DNA of 64,000 nucleotides from assembly GCA_001898335.1 (NCBI GenBank), contig MKTS01000001.1:310001-374000 (forward strand), written 5' to 3'. A model generated the notes under the pieces. The model was not told where the DNA came from, did no database searches, and saw only the letters and a list, made by a program, of their open reading frames with translations. Made by a program: the position numbers and the translations under genes. This DNA comes from Mucilaginibacter sp. 44-25 (lineage in GTDB: Bacteria; Bacteroidota; Bacteroidia; Sphingobacteriales; Sphingobacteriaceae). This document shows, piece by piece, positions 41,217 through 50,182 of the stretch; the stretch's first letter is position 1, and the number at the start of each line of letters is the position of its first letter.

Positions 41217-42082
41217 TGGAGTTTTATCTGACCGCCATATTGCAAGGCTTTTGTTTTGCCGGCATAGCCTTCGGGATATATATATCCATGAAAATATTCA
41301 ATATTCCGGATATCACCACAGATGGTAGTTATACTTTAGGTGGCGCGGTTACCGGCGTAATGCTCACGCATCATCAGCCTGGTTATTTGATATTTCTAAG
41401 CGTTCTTTTAGCCGGTGCAGTAGCAGGTGCGCTTACAGGTTTGATACATACTAAACTTAAGATAAATGCCTTATTAGCGGGTATATTAGTGATGACTGCA
41501 CTATACTCTGTTAATCTTACTATCCTTGGGCGTTCAAACGTGCCTCTATTGAGCGTGGCCAATTTGTTTTTTGCACTAAGCAGTATACCTGACGGCGTTT
41601 CAAAATCATTACTCATTGTAGTTGTATTTATCGCTATGATCATGCTGATTATTGGTTACATACTCAAAACAGATTTTGGCATTGCCATGCGGGCAACCGG
41701 TAACAGTGAACCCATGATAAGGGCACTTGGTGTAAATACCGATAGAATGAAGATCACAGGCCTTGCTATGGCTAATGCGCTTACCGCTTTAAGTGGTTAC
41801 CTGATGGCACAACAGCAGGGTTATGCGGATATAAATATGGGTATCGGCAGCGTAATTATCGGGCTGGGATCGGTTATCATTGCTGAAACCATCATTAACT
41901 GGCTGCAAATAACTTCAGTATGGCTTAATTTACTCCTCGTTTTGACCGGAGCAATTGTATTTCAACTCGTATTGGCCTTTACATTAAGCATTGGTGTTGA
42001 TGCCAATTTGTTAAAATTGGTAACTGCTTTGTTTGTGCTAATTATTGTAGGTATACCACGCTTAATTCGGAGGGAAATATGA
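41216..42082 (+). CDS. ABC transporter permease (TrpY-like)
   Basis: 288 residues with 8-9 hydrophobic spans and the BPD_transp_2 pattern, including 'DFGIAMRATGNSEPMIRALG' near 155, the loop that contacts the ATPase. Start and stop overlap its neighbours, giving a three-gene importer. Confidence 0.9.
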   Translation: MEFYLTAILQGFCFAGIAFGIYISMKIFNIPDITTDGSYTLGGAVTGVMLTHHQPGYLIFLSVLLAGAVAGALTGLIHTKLKINALLAGILVMTALYSVNLTILGRSNVPLLSVANLFFALSSIPDGVSKSLLIVVVFIAMIMLIIGYILKTDFGIAMRATGNSEPMIRALGVNTDRMKITGLAMANALTALSGYLMAQQQGYADINMGIGSVIIGLGSVIIAETIINWLQITSVWLNLLLVLTGAIVFQLVLAFTLSIGVDANLLKLVTALFVLIIVGIPRLIRREI

Positions 42083-42828
42083 TAGCGCTTAACGATATCA
42101 GCAAAACGTTTAACCCGGGGAAAGCGAACGAGGTAAACGCACTTGGCTCTGTAAACCTGCAAATAGCCGAAGGTGAATATGTGATTATTGTTGGTGCTAA
42201 CGGCTCGGGCAAGTCAACACTGCTTAATGTTATATCAGGTAGTATACTTCCCAGCGAGGGGACCGTTATAATTGATAGTAATGACGTTACCAAATTACCT
42301 GAGCACCAACGCAGCAAATGGATTGCCCGTATATTCCAGAACCCTTTGTTGGGTACTGCCGCCGACCTAAGCATTATTGATAATTTTCGTCTTGCAGCAT
42401 TACGTACCCAAACTAAATCGCTCACTATCGGTAAAACCACCGAATTTAAAAACAAGGTGCGTGACCGTATAGCTACCTTGAACATGGGCCTTGAAAACAA
42501 ACTGGAGCAGCCTATTGGTACTTTATCCGGCGGACAAAGGCAGGCGCTTACCTTATTGATGAGTGTGATGGACAATTGTAAAATACTTTTGTTAGATGAG
42601 CCTACGGCTGCCTTAGATCCTCGTTCGGCAGCAAACATTTTGCGCATAGCCGATGATATTATTAAGCAATTTAAACTCACAGCGGTGATGGTAACGCATA
42701 ATTTGAAAGATGCTGTTAATTATGGCTCTCGTATGATTCAAATGGATGAAGGGAATATTTTAAAAGACATTACAGGTACAGAAAAAAGCACTTTAAAACA
42801 AACTGATGTGTTTGAATGGTTTGGATAA
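42079..42828 (+). CDS. ABC transporter ATP-binding protein (TrpZ-like)
   Basis: 249 residues with Walker A GANGSGKST (near 38), signature LSGGQRQA (near 149) and Walker B ILLLDEPTAALD. It powers the importer formed with the two preceding genes; ATGA overlap with the permease gene. Confidence 0.93.
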   Translation: MIALNDISKTFNPGKANEVNALGSVNLQIAEGEYVIIVGANGSGKSTLLNVISGSILPSEGTVIIDSNDVTKLPEHQRSKWIARIFQNPLLGTAADLSIIDNFRLAALRTQTKSLTIGKTTEFKNKVRDRIATLNMGLENKLEQPIGTLSGGQRQALTLLMSVMDNCKILLLDEPTAALDPRSAANILRIADDIIKQFKLTAVMVTHNLKDAVNYGSRMIQMDEGNILKDITGTEKSTLKQTDVFEWFG

Positions 42829-42862
42829 AAACTGGCAAAGAAATTGTGTTAAAGCCAGTACT

Positions 42863-43105
42863 ATGAAAAACACAACATTTGAAAATATATTTGACGCTTA
42901 CCAGTTAGTAAGCGGCGCTAAAATAAAAGCAAAGAACTACGATGAGATATTCGAGCTTGGCGCTTATGATGGTAATAAACGAGGTTATACACTCTACGCT
43001 TTTGAGAACGGCGTAAGGTTTGATGATTTCAGTGTGATTATCTCTGAAAAGGAATTAATGAATAATTACCAAATAGAAAGAATTAAAGTAAACCAGGCAG
43101 CGTAA
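42863..43105 (+). CDS. Hypothetical 80-residue protein
   Basis: The ATG at 42863 (MKNTTFENIF) is chosen because the earlier in-frame codons overlap the ATPase gene. The product is soluble and mixed alpha/beta, with no motif I recognise. It is followed by a bidirectional terminator and may be the last gene of the ABC operon. Confidence 0.55.
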   Translation: MKNTTFENIFDAYQLVSGAKIKAKNYDEIFELGAYDGNKRGYTLYAFENGVRFDDFSVIISEKELMNNYQIERIKVNQAA

Positions 43106-43206
43106 GCTTCCTGTATGGCGCCGTTACCATAAACCTGAGTGCATTTGTACGTGCAGGTAATACCTTATCCCTCAGGTATACAAATGTAATGGCGCTTATT
43201 TATATT

Positions 43207-43244
43207 AAACAAAAAAGGTAAGCGCTTGCTTACCTTTTTTGTTT
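43207..43244. terminator. Bidirectional terminator, perfect 17-bp stem
   Basis: AAACAAAAAAGGTAAGC and its exact complement enclose a GCTT loop between convergent genes. Confidence 0.92.
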
Positions 43245-43249
43245 ATGTC

Positions 43250-44554
43250 TTATTTCTTGTAGGATATTTTGTAGATGTATCCTTTGGAATCATCGGTTAC
43301 ATACAGCGAACCATCCGGCCCTTGGGCCAAACCACAAGGCCGGTGCATTGCAGCACCTTTCGCGGTATTTTGAGGAGATCCCGAAAAATTATCAGCAAAA
43401 ACTACTCCGTCGCCGCTTGGCTTGCCGTCTTTAAATGGCTGGAATACTACGTAATAACCTGCCTGTGGTTCAGGTGCCCTGTTCCACGAGCCGTGGAAAG
43501 CTATAAAAGCACCGTTTTTATACTGCTCCGGGAACTGGTTAGCTGTATAAAATAGCAAGCCATTGGGAGCAAGGTGGCCAGGGTAAGCCGCTACCGGATC
43601 AATAAACTTGCTATCACCTTCTTTTTTGCCATCGCCACCATACTCAGGGGCAAGCATTTTCTTTTTCTGTAACTGGTCATAATAAATATATGGCCACCCC
43701 GCATTATCACCTTTTTTTAGCGCATACATACATTCTGCAGGTAATTCGGCTTGTTGTTGCACTGTGTACAGGTCAGGGAATAAATCATGCAGCCCATCAC
43801 GGCCATGCTGCATTACAAACAATTGGTTATCCTGCTTATTCCAGTCGAGCCCTACCACGTTGCGTAGGCCGGTGGCATAGCGCACACCATCCTTATAAGT
43901 CTGGTTAGGCTTATCGGCCTTAAACTGCCATATGCCGCCTGCAGAATCTAATATAGGGCAGTCTTTTTGCCCGAGTGAACCTTTTTCCCTGTCTTTTATC
44001 TGGCATGAATTAGAGTAAGCACCAATATTAGTATATAAGTTACCTGCATCATCCAATACTATTGATTTTGATTCGTGCTGGTGGCGGTCAATCAACCCCG
44101 TTACAATCTTTTCAGGTTTTGATGGGTCTATTACTTCATCTTTATCGTTTAACTTATAGCGGTAAATATCCTGGTTAGATGAAGCGTATAAATAGCCATT
44201 TTTAATGGTGATACCCGTACCGCCGTAATCGCCAAAACTGGCTTTTACTTCAGCTGTGCCATTGTTTTCAACCAACATTAAAATGCCCTTGCCATCCTTA
44301 GGCTGGCCAAGTTTAACGTAAATAACTCCCTTTGGCGATACCACGATATGGCGTGTACCACCCAGATCTTTTGCAATAACCGTTGCCGTAAAACCATCCG
44401 GAACAGCTATACCAGCTGCAGTTTTTGTAGTATCTGCCGAGCTTTTTAGGGTATCGTCAACAGCTGTTTTACTGTCGTTGCTCTTACAGGCATTAAACAG
44501 TACCGATGCTGATAGGGCAAAGGCCGGCAAAACAATTTTAAGTGTTTTATTCAT
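43250..44554 (-). CDS. Sorbosone/glucose dehydrogenase-like beta-propeller lipoprotein
   Basis: 434 residues with a lipoprotein signal ending in Cys22 (SVLFNACKS). The rest is a six-bladed propeller of the GSDH/sorbosone dehydrogenase family: 'LDDAGNLYTNIGAYSN', 'RYATGLRNVVGLDW', 'FHGSWNRAPEPQAGYYVV' and 'RPCGLAQGPDGSLYVTDDSKGYIY'. Family members often use PQQ and oxidise sugars in the periplasm; the cofactor and substrate are not shown by the sequence alone. Confidence 0.85.
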   Translation of the reverse strand: MNKTLKIVLPAFALSASVLFNACKSNDSKTAVDDTLKSSADTTKTAAGIAVPDGFTATVIAKDLGGTRHIVVSPKGVIYVKLGQPKDGKGILMLVENNGTAEVKASFGDYGGTGITIKNGYLYASSNQDIYRYKLNDKDEVIDPSKPEKIVTGLIDRHQHESKSIVLDDAGNLYTNIGAYSNSCQIKDREKGSLGQKDCPILDSAGGIWQFKADKPNQTYKDGVRYATGLRNVVGLDWNKQDNQLFVMQHGRDGLHDLFPDLYTVQQQAELPAECMYALKKGDNAGWPYIYYDQLQKKKMLAPEYGGDGKKEGDSKFIDPVAAYPGHLAPNGLLFYTANQFPEQYKNGAFIAFHGSWNRAPEPQAGYYVVFQPFKDGKPSGDGVVFADNFSGSPQNTAKGAAMHRPCGLAQGPDGSLYVTDDSKGYIYKISYKK

Positions 44555-44811
44555 GATATGAGATGTTAGCTAAAGTTGTTTATAGGAATAGATTAGAAAT
44601 AGTGTACCAAGTTAATAAATACAGTTGTTCTTAAAATCTGTTTGCTAATGAATTAGGTAACATTTTTAAGACTATCTTTTTGTAATTATATTTTAATTTT
44701 AGCTTATTTAATAAAATTAAATATTGACTTATGAAGCCATAGTGATATATTTTTATGAGCGATTAAACTCTATGTATTCTGAGCCGTCATAAGTTTATAA
44801 AATTTAAAGTT

Positions 44812-45552
44812 ATGAAAAGGTCAGTAATACTCTCAGCTATATTCTTCGGCAGCTTATTTTATTTACCGGCAAAAGCCCAGGTATCTATACATTTTGGTTT
44901 TAACATACCTGCCAGGCCAGTTTATGCACCCGCTCCGCCACCACAACCCGTGATAGTTGATGATGACGACGATTATTATGATAACGACGATGATTATTAT
45001 TACCTGCCGGAGGTAGAAGCATATTACAGCGTGCCACGCCATTGCTACTACTATCAAAACGACGGAAGATGGGTATCTTCCGCCTATTTACCCGGTGCTT
45101 ACCGCAACTATGACTGGCGCAGTGCCCGCCGTTTTGAAGTAAGAGCCAGCAGGCCGTTCTTTAACCACGATTATTACCGGAATAAATGGGGTGGCAATTA
45201 TTACAGAGGATGGGACTGGAGCCGTAGAAATGATGGCTACGCCAGACGTGACAATGACAACCGATGGAACAACCAGGGTTATGACAGGTGGAATGGTAAC
45301 CGTAATGGGTGGAACAGACCGGATAATGATAACCGTGGTAACTGGAACAGACAGAACGACGGTTATCGGGATGGCAATAATAACTGGAACGCTCAGCCAC
45401 GCAACAATAACTGGCAACAACCACAACCCGACAGAAGAAACGGCAATGATGACAGAGGTGTAAGAGGTTGGGGACGAAGAGATAACCCGGGCTTTGCTAA
45501 CCAGCTTGCCGGTAACGGAAATGTTCCTACCGCTCGCGGCGCAAGATTCTAA
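44812..45552 (+). CDS. Exported low-complexity protein rich in Asn, Arg, Asp, Tyr and Trp
   Basis: 246 residues. A signal peptide (MKRSVILSAIFFGSLFYLPAKA) is followed by a Pro-rich stretch, an acidic Asp/Tyr cluster near 52-66, a short folded-looking part (70-110), and about 100 residues of irregular Asn/Arg/Asp/Trp/Gly repeats such as NRWNNQGYDRWNGNRNGWNR. Similar proteins are common in Sphingobacteriaceae and of unknown role. A surface or matrix role is only a guess. A long antisense frame here reflects the composition and is not a gene. It stands alone and ends at a bidirectional terminator. Confidence 0.8.
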   Translation: MKRSVILSAIFFGSLFYLPAKAQVSIHFGFNIPARPVYAPAPPPQPVIVDDDDDYYDNDDDYYYLPEVEAYYSVPRHCYYYQNDGRWVSSAYLPGAYRNYDWRSARRFEVRASRPFFNHDYYRNKWGGNYYRGWDWSRRNDGYARRDNDNRWNNQGYDRWNGNRNGWNRPDNDNRGNWNRQNDGYRDGNNNWNAQPRNNNWQQPQPDRRNGNDDRGVRGWGRRDNPGFANQLAGNGNVPTARGARF

Positions 45553-45567
45553 TGTAGATTCCAAAGC

Positions 45568-45606
45568 AAAGAGCCCTGTATGTCAATGTGCAGGGCTCTT
45601 TTGTTT
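45568..45606. terminator. Bidirectional terminator
   Basis: AAAGAGCCCTG and CAGGGCTCTTT enclose a 12-nt loop between convergent genes; it overlaps the stop of the aldo/keto reductase gene. Confidence 0.88.
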
Positions 45607-46555
45607 AATAGATGCTTGCTGTAGTTAGCTTCTCTACATCTTCCGGGTTCAGGTTTAACGCTGTTGATTTTAACAGCTCGGTTAACTGGTTGATGCTGGT
45701 AGCGCTGGCAATGGGGGCTGTAATGCCCGGCCTTGCCATTAACCAGGCCAAAGCTACGCTTGCCGGGGTAGTATTGTAATTAGCGGCTACTTCATCAAGC
45801 GCGCGGAGTATTAAAAAGCCTCTTTTATCAAGATATTTTTTAATACCTGCGCCTCTTTTACTTTTATTGAGATCATTTTCGGAACGATACTTTCCTGTTA
45901 AAAACCCGCTTGCTAACGAAAAGTAACTTATAACACCTAAATTATTTTCATGGCATAAGGCTTCGTACTGGCGCTCATAATCCTGGCGGTCATATAAATT
46001 GTATTCGGGCTGCAGGGTTTCATAACGGGCGAAACCGTTTTCTGAACTTACTTTCAAAGCCTCCCGTAACCTGTCGGCTCCATAGTTTGATGCGCCTATT
46101 GCCCTCACTTTTCCTTCCGTTATCAGCTCTGTAAAGGTTTCTAATGTTTCCTCAAGAGGTGTGTTCACGTCATCCTCATGCGCTTGGTAAAGGTCTATAT
46201 AGTCGGTATTCAACCTTTTGAGAGAGGCATCTATAGCCTGTCTGATGTAAGTTTTTGATAGTCCTTTTTTATCATCAGCCATAGGCTTACCCAATTTGGT
46301 AGCTATAATTACCTTGTCGCGCTTACCGCCTTGTTTAAGCCAGTTACCAATAATTGTTTCAGACTGGCCGCCAACGCCGTTGTTCGCCCATCGTGAGTAT
46401 ACGTCGGCGGTGTCAATAAAGTCAAACCCATTATCTACAAAAGCATCCAATACAGCAAATGAGGTTTTTTCATCGATAGTCCAACCAAAAACATTACCAC
46501 CAAAACATAGTGGTGCAACCTGTATACCCGATCTTCCTAATTCACGTCTTTCCAT
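45605..46555 (-). CDS. Aldo/keto reductase
   Basis: 316 residues of AKR fold. The catalytic set is visible: Asp and Tyr in DTADVYSRW (near 48-53), Lys in ATKLGKP (near 86), His in YQAHEDD (near 120). The C-terminal NADP-binding region has 'GITAPIASATSINQL'. It resembles bacterial reductases of the YajO/Tas group. Substrate unknown. It starts at the last base of the preceding small gene's stop, so the two are co-transcribed. Confidence 0.9.
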   Translation of the reverse strand: MERRELGRSGIQVAPLCFGGNVFGWTIDEKTSFAVLDAFVDNGFDFIDTADVYSRWANNGVGGQSETIIGNWLKQGGKRDKVIIATKLGKPMADDKKGLSKTYIRQAIDASLKRLNTDYIDLYQAHEDDVNTPLEETLETFTELITEGKVRAIGASNYGADRLREALKVSSENGFARYETLQPEYNLYDRQDYERQYEALCHENNLGVISYFSLASGFLTGKYRSENDLNKSKRGAGIKKYLDKRGFLILRALDEVAANYNTTPASVALAWLMARPGITAPIASATSINQLTELLKSTALNLNPEDVEKLTTASIY

Positions 46556-46788
46556 TATATAGTTGTCTTGTTTATGCTAATTTGTTCGGCCAGTTCTTCA
46601 ACCCAGGCAGAAAAATAAGGTTCCGAACCACCTACGCGTTCCCAATGGCCATGTTCATTTTTGGCTATAGTTAATTCTAAACTATCATCTACTGATTTAA
46701 AAGTATATACTCCGTTGCCGTTTTCTGTAACCCAGCCGTCAACTGTAGAGTCAGAGCCGGTTAATGTCGCTTCAAATTGTTGTGCCAT
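46555..46788 (-). CDS. Hypothetical 77-residue protein
   Basis: The start at 46788 (MAQQFEATL) is preferred over a Met two codons upstream. It is a small acidic, beta-rich protein with a Gly/Trp pattern (DGWVTENGNGVYTF). No family recognised. It is translationally coupled to the aldo/keto reductase gene. Confidence 0.6.
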   Translation of the reverse strand: MAQQFEATLTGSDSTVDGWVTENGNGVYTFKSVDDSLELTIAKNEHGHWERVGGSEPYFSAWVEELAEQISINKTTI

Positions 46789-46852
46789 ATGCAATGTTTA
46801 TTAAAATAACAACATGTTAATGGTTTGTGTTTGCCGTATTAGTGGTTAAACT

Positions 46853-46876
46853 AAAAAAGCGGCATATGCCGCTTTT
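46853..46876. terminator. Bidirectional terminator
   Basis: AAAAAGCGGCAT and ATGCCGCTTTTT form a perfect palindrome 24 nt downstream of the 1073-residue gene. Confidence 0.88.
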
Positions 46877-46899
46877 TGTATAATCAGGAATATTGTCTG

Positions 46900-49800
46900 T
46901 TACCAACCAGGTGTAAAGTTAAGGCCGAAAACACCGGTTTTTATATCTGTGCGGTTAAATGGTATGGCATAATAAGGTTCAAGAATAATCGCGCCAAATA
47001 GGTTAATCCTTATGGATATACCGGCGCTTAATGCTGGCACACGGCTATAAATGGTGGTGGGCTGCTGGTTACCATTAGCATCCAGTATGGGGTCGCCATT
47101 GCGGTTACGCAGCACATCATTACGCACAAACTCCGGGTTGGTTGTACCAAGGGTAATTTTGTCTCCGGAGTTCCATGCCAAGCCGGCGTCAAAAAACAGG
47201 TTTAGGTCTGTAAACAGGAATTTCGACTTAATAGCCGCCAGCTTTTCGGGGCCGGTAAATGGCAGGCGTATTTCAAAATTAGCTACCGCTATGCGGTTGC
47301 CGGATAATTGGTCAATGGTAAAGTTGTTGGTGCTGGTTTTATTAGCGTTATAAAAAGTCTGTGACTCATAACCGCGAATAAGAAACGGATACCCAAGATA
47401 TAACGGATAAAGGTTGTTATTGCTGTTTCCAAAACGCCCATAACCATACAGCCTCGCCGCGAATGTTAGCGGGGCCATCCGCACGTATTTGCGCAGATCG
47501 ATAGTAGGAGAGAAGAACTGATAACTTCCTACATTATACTCTGCTTCGAGCCTGAAACGATGGCCGCCGAGGGGAGCCGCGATACCAAAATAAGAATCGT
47601 CTCCAACAAGGGCCGCGCTGGTACCATACACCTGGAAAGCACGTAGGTCGATGCCGGTTTCTGAAAGAAATTCTTCTCTTGAGATTTTATGTTTTTGGAA
47701 ATCTACCTGATAACCAATATTGTTAATCTGGTTTCCTTTGCCATCGTCAACTGTTTGGTAGTTGTAGTAGTTACTATATCTGTCTACACGGTATGAGTAG
47801 CGTGACGCTGTTGCGCCAAATTCGGCTCGTAATGTACGGGAGAACGGATAGGAAGCTACACCTTGCAAGGCGTCCTCAAAAGTGCGGATAATATCTGTTC
47901 GTTCTTCATAAACAGGTGTATTGGTGCCGTTTATACTACGTGTGGTGAAAGCAGCGCTGTACATACCCGACTGGTAGGGAATATGTGAAGCACCTGCGCC
48001 TAAAGTCCAGCGCCCCTGTTGATTAAGGTAAAGTACAGAGGCGCCAAAATCATATATAGCACCGTTCACTGCAGCGCCGGCGTATATTTGGTTACGGCCC
48101 AATATATCGCTAAAAACCCCCATGATCCCACTTGATAAACCTGCACCATATACGCTGTTAACGCCTACACCTACGCCGCTGCTGGCAAGGGCATCCAGCT
48201 TAAACTTGGGGCGATAGGGTATGCTTCGGATAGAGTCGGTCGGTATCTTTCTATAAGCCAGGTAATTGTTCAGATTACTATTAATCAGGTCTACTCCGAC
48301 AGCCTTGGTAGGAGGGAGCATAGCCGCAGTAAAATCGGTTTTACCGGGTTCAACCGTTATCGCCTTAAAGTCGGACGCTTTGGCATTATACACCGAGTAT
48401 TTTTGCGAACGGTAGTAAGAGTAAACCACATCATCATGATCAGAAACACTTAATGCAGGCGAAAACTCTGTAATACCGCATATCCCGGTAAATAACTCGG
48501 TAAGCTGCTCTACCTTACCCGTGGAGAAGGTGTAGCGGTAAAGATTGCGGAAACCATCCCTGTTTGAAAGGAAGTATACCTGCGAATTATCTGCCGAGTA
48601 TTGCGGGTTGAGGTTATTAGCGCCGTTAAATACATCAATATTGGTTATTTTACCTGTTGCAAGGTCCAGTTCGGCAAGGTTAAAAGTAATATCTTGCGAA
48701 AGTGATTTATCATAAGTAGCACGGTCGCTGCTGAATATGATGCGTTTGCCATCCCTCGAAAAATCGGGCTGATAATCTGAATATTTATCGTTAGTGAGCT
48801 GCTTAACCTGCTTTGTGTCGAAGTTATATAAGTATAGGTCGCTTTGTCCTTCTGACATCCCCTGGAACACTACACTTTTACCATCCGGCGACCAGGAAAG
48901 GTTGCTGAATTGCTCAGCTTTACCCATTGATATGTCTTCCAGTATTTTACCATCCGGCACGCTTACCACCAGCATCCTGTTTCGCCCTTTGGCAAACACG
49001 CTGAACGCGAACTTACGCCCATCAGGCGACCAGGTACCAGCCGATTCGATGAAGTTAAATTCATCAATGTGTGTGTTTGATGTTTTGCTGGTAAGCTGTT
49101 TAATAATACGGCCTGTTTTAGCATCGGCCAGGTAAAGATCAATACTGAATAAATTTTTTGAAGACAGAAAAGCAAGGTAACGTCCATCAGGGCTCACTGA
49201 AGGAGCTACGGTTAAGTCGCCACCTGCTTTAGCGTCAATTACCCGTAAGCCGATTGGTTTTTGTACGGTGTCTTTAAGAAATGGCTTGTAGGTATTGATA
49301 ATAGAGTTTTGCCATAATCGCGATAAGGTTTTATCATCGTATCCAAAAGTGCGACGTATGCCATATTGCAGGCCGTACCGGGCAACATTTTTAAAGAAAG
49401 GTACAATGATGGTATCACCATAGGTTGACCCTAAGAACGACCAGAAGGCTTCGCCATAACGGTATGGGAAATATTTATTGCTCTCGGTAAGATCCTTAAC
49501 GGTAGGTATATCCTTGTTCAGATACGCATCGCGCATCCACATAGCGGTGTAAGCATCTTTTTTTCCTATAGAAAGGTATTCGGCCATCCCTTCTATCATC
49601 CACAATGGCAGATTGTTGATATTCTCAAAATTTGCCGAATCGCGTCCCAACAAAGTGTGATATTGAAAAGCATGCACCAGCTCATGCCCCAAAACATGGC
49701 GGGTGGTTTGGTTGGTTTCCATTATGGGCATTACAACCCGGTTTTTTAACCCTTCGGTAACACCGCCGGTACCTACGCCAATCTCGCCATCAATAGCGGT

Positions 49801-50121
49801 AGTTTGTTGAAAATCGGGGTGGTTGGCATACAGGATAATAGGATTAGGCTTGTTAAATGTATCTCTGAAAACTTGCTGATGCAAAGTATACCATAGTTCG
49901 CTTTCCTGCGCAAAGCGCTTGATCAGGCTGTCATTCCTGAGGTAATAGTAAATTTCAAAATGCGGAGTTTTGTATACCTTAAAATTGAGCTTTTTATATC
50001 TAACCTTGTTTTGCCCGAAATACTGAGCGCGTGCCTGTTGTGAGAATGATACCGCAACAAAAATGCATAAAACCGCTATAACCGTTTTAAGGTTTAAATT
50101 AAAAGGGAAACGTTTATTCAT
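46900..50121 (-). CDS. Exported protein joining a gluzincin-type protease domain, a TolB-like propeller and a C-terminal beta-barrel
   Basis: 1073 residues with a signal peptide (cleavage near residue 32, RAQYFG). Part 1 (about 40-270) is a Peptidase_MA-like zinc protease: HELVH at 146-150, then LPLWMIEGMAEY with the third ligand Glu177. Part 2 (about 295-600) contains repeated PD40/WD-like blades such as WSPDGRKFAFSVF, SWSPDGKSVVFQG and FSRDGKRIIFSS, as in TolB. Part 3 (about 650-1073) is rich in amphipathic strands and ends like an Omp85-type surface antigen (VFGLNFTPGW). The protein would sit in the outer membrane with protease and propeller in the periplasm. Substrate unknown. Confidence 0.82.
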   Translation of the reverse strand: MNKRFPFNLNLKTVIAVLCIFVAVSFSQQARAQYFGQNKVRYKKLNFKVYKTPHFEIYYYLRNDSLIKRFAQESELWYTLHQQVFRDTFNKPNPIILYANHPDFQQTTAIDGEIGVGTGGVTEGLKNRVVMPIMETNQTTRHVLGHELVHAFQYHTLLGRDSANFENINNLPLWMIEGMAEYLSIGKKDAYTAMWMRDAYLNKDIPTVKDLTESNKYFPYRYGEAFWSFLGSTYGDTIIVPFFKNVARYGLQYGIRRTFGYDDKTLSRLWQNSIINTYKPFLKDTVQKPIGLRVIDAKAGGDLTVAPSVSPDGRYLAFLSSKNLFSIDLYLADAKTGRIIKQLTSKTSNTHIDEFNFIESAGTWSPDGRKFAFSVFAKGRNRMLVVSVPDGKILEDISMGKAEQFSNLSWSPDGKSVVFQGMSEGQSDLYLYNFDTKQVKQLTNDKYSDYQPDFSRDGKRIIFSSDRATYDKSLSQDITFNLAELDLATGKITNIDVFNGANNLNPQYSADNSQVYFLSNRDGFRNLYRYTFSTGKVEQLTELFTGICGITEFSPALSVSDHDDVVYSYYRSQKYSVYNAKASDFKAITVEPGKTDFTAAMLPPTKAVGVDLINSNLNNYLAYRKIPTDSIRSIPYRPKFKLDALASSGVGVGVNSVYGAGLSSGIMGVFSDILGRNQIYAGAAVNGAIYDFGASVLYLNQQGRWTLGAGASHIPYQSGMYSAAFTTRSINGTNTPVYEERTDIIRTFEDALQGVASYPFSRTLRAEFGATASRYSYRVDRYSNYYNYQTVDDGKGNQINNIGYQVDFQKHKISREEFLSETGIDLRAFQVYGTSAALVGDDSYFGIAAPLGGHRFRLEAEYNVGSYQFFSPTIDLRKYVRMAPLTFAARLYGYGRFGNSNNNLYPLYLGYPFLIRGYESQTFYNANKTSTNNFTIDQLSGNRIAVANFEIRLPFTGPEKLAAIKSKFLFTDLNLFFDAGLAWNSGDKITLGTTNPEFVRNDVLRNRNGDPILDANGNQQPTTIYSRVPALSAGISIRINLFGAIILEPYYAIPFNRTDIKTGVFGLNFTPGW

Positions 50122-50182
50122 ATAATTGTGATGTAGTAGCTTTATTTAATGAAAAATTGCTCCTTTTTCAAATTATTCCCGG

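Noticed and set aside
42042..42680. 212-codon antisense frame under the ABC ATPase gene
   Set aside because: The plus strand encodes an intact ATPase with Walker and signature motifs; the antisense product has no recognisable family.
45088..45564. 158-codon antisense frame and several others under the low-complexity gene
   Set aside because: They are mirror images of the Asn/Asp/Arg/Trp-rich coding sequence (Val/Ile/Pro/Ser-rich), a composition artefact.
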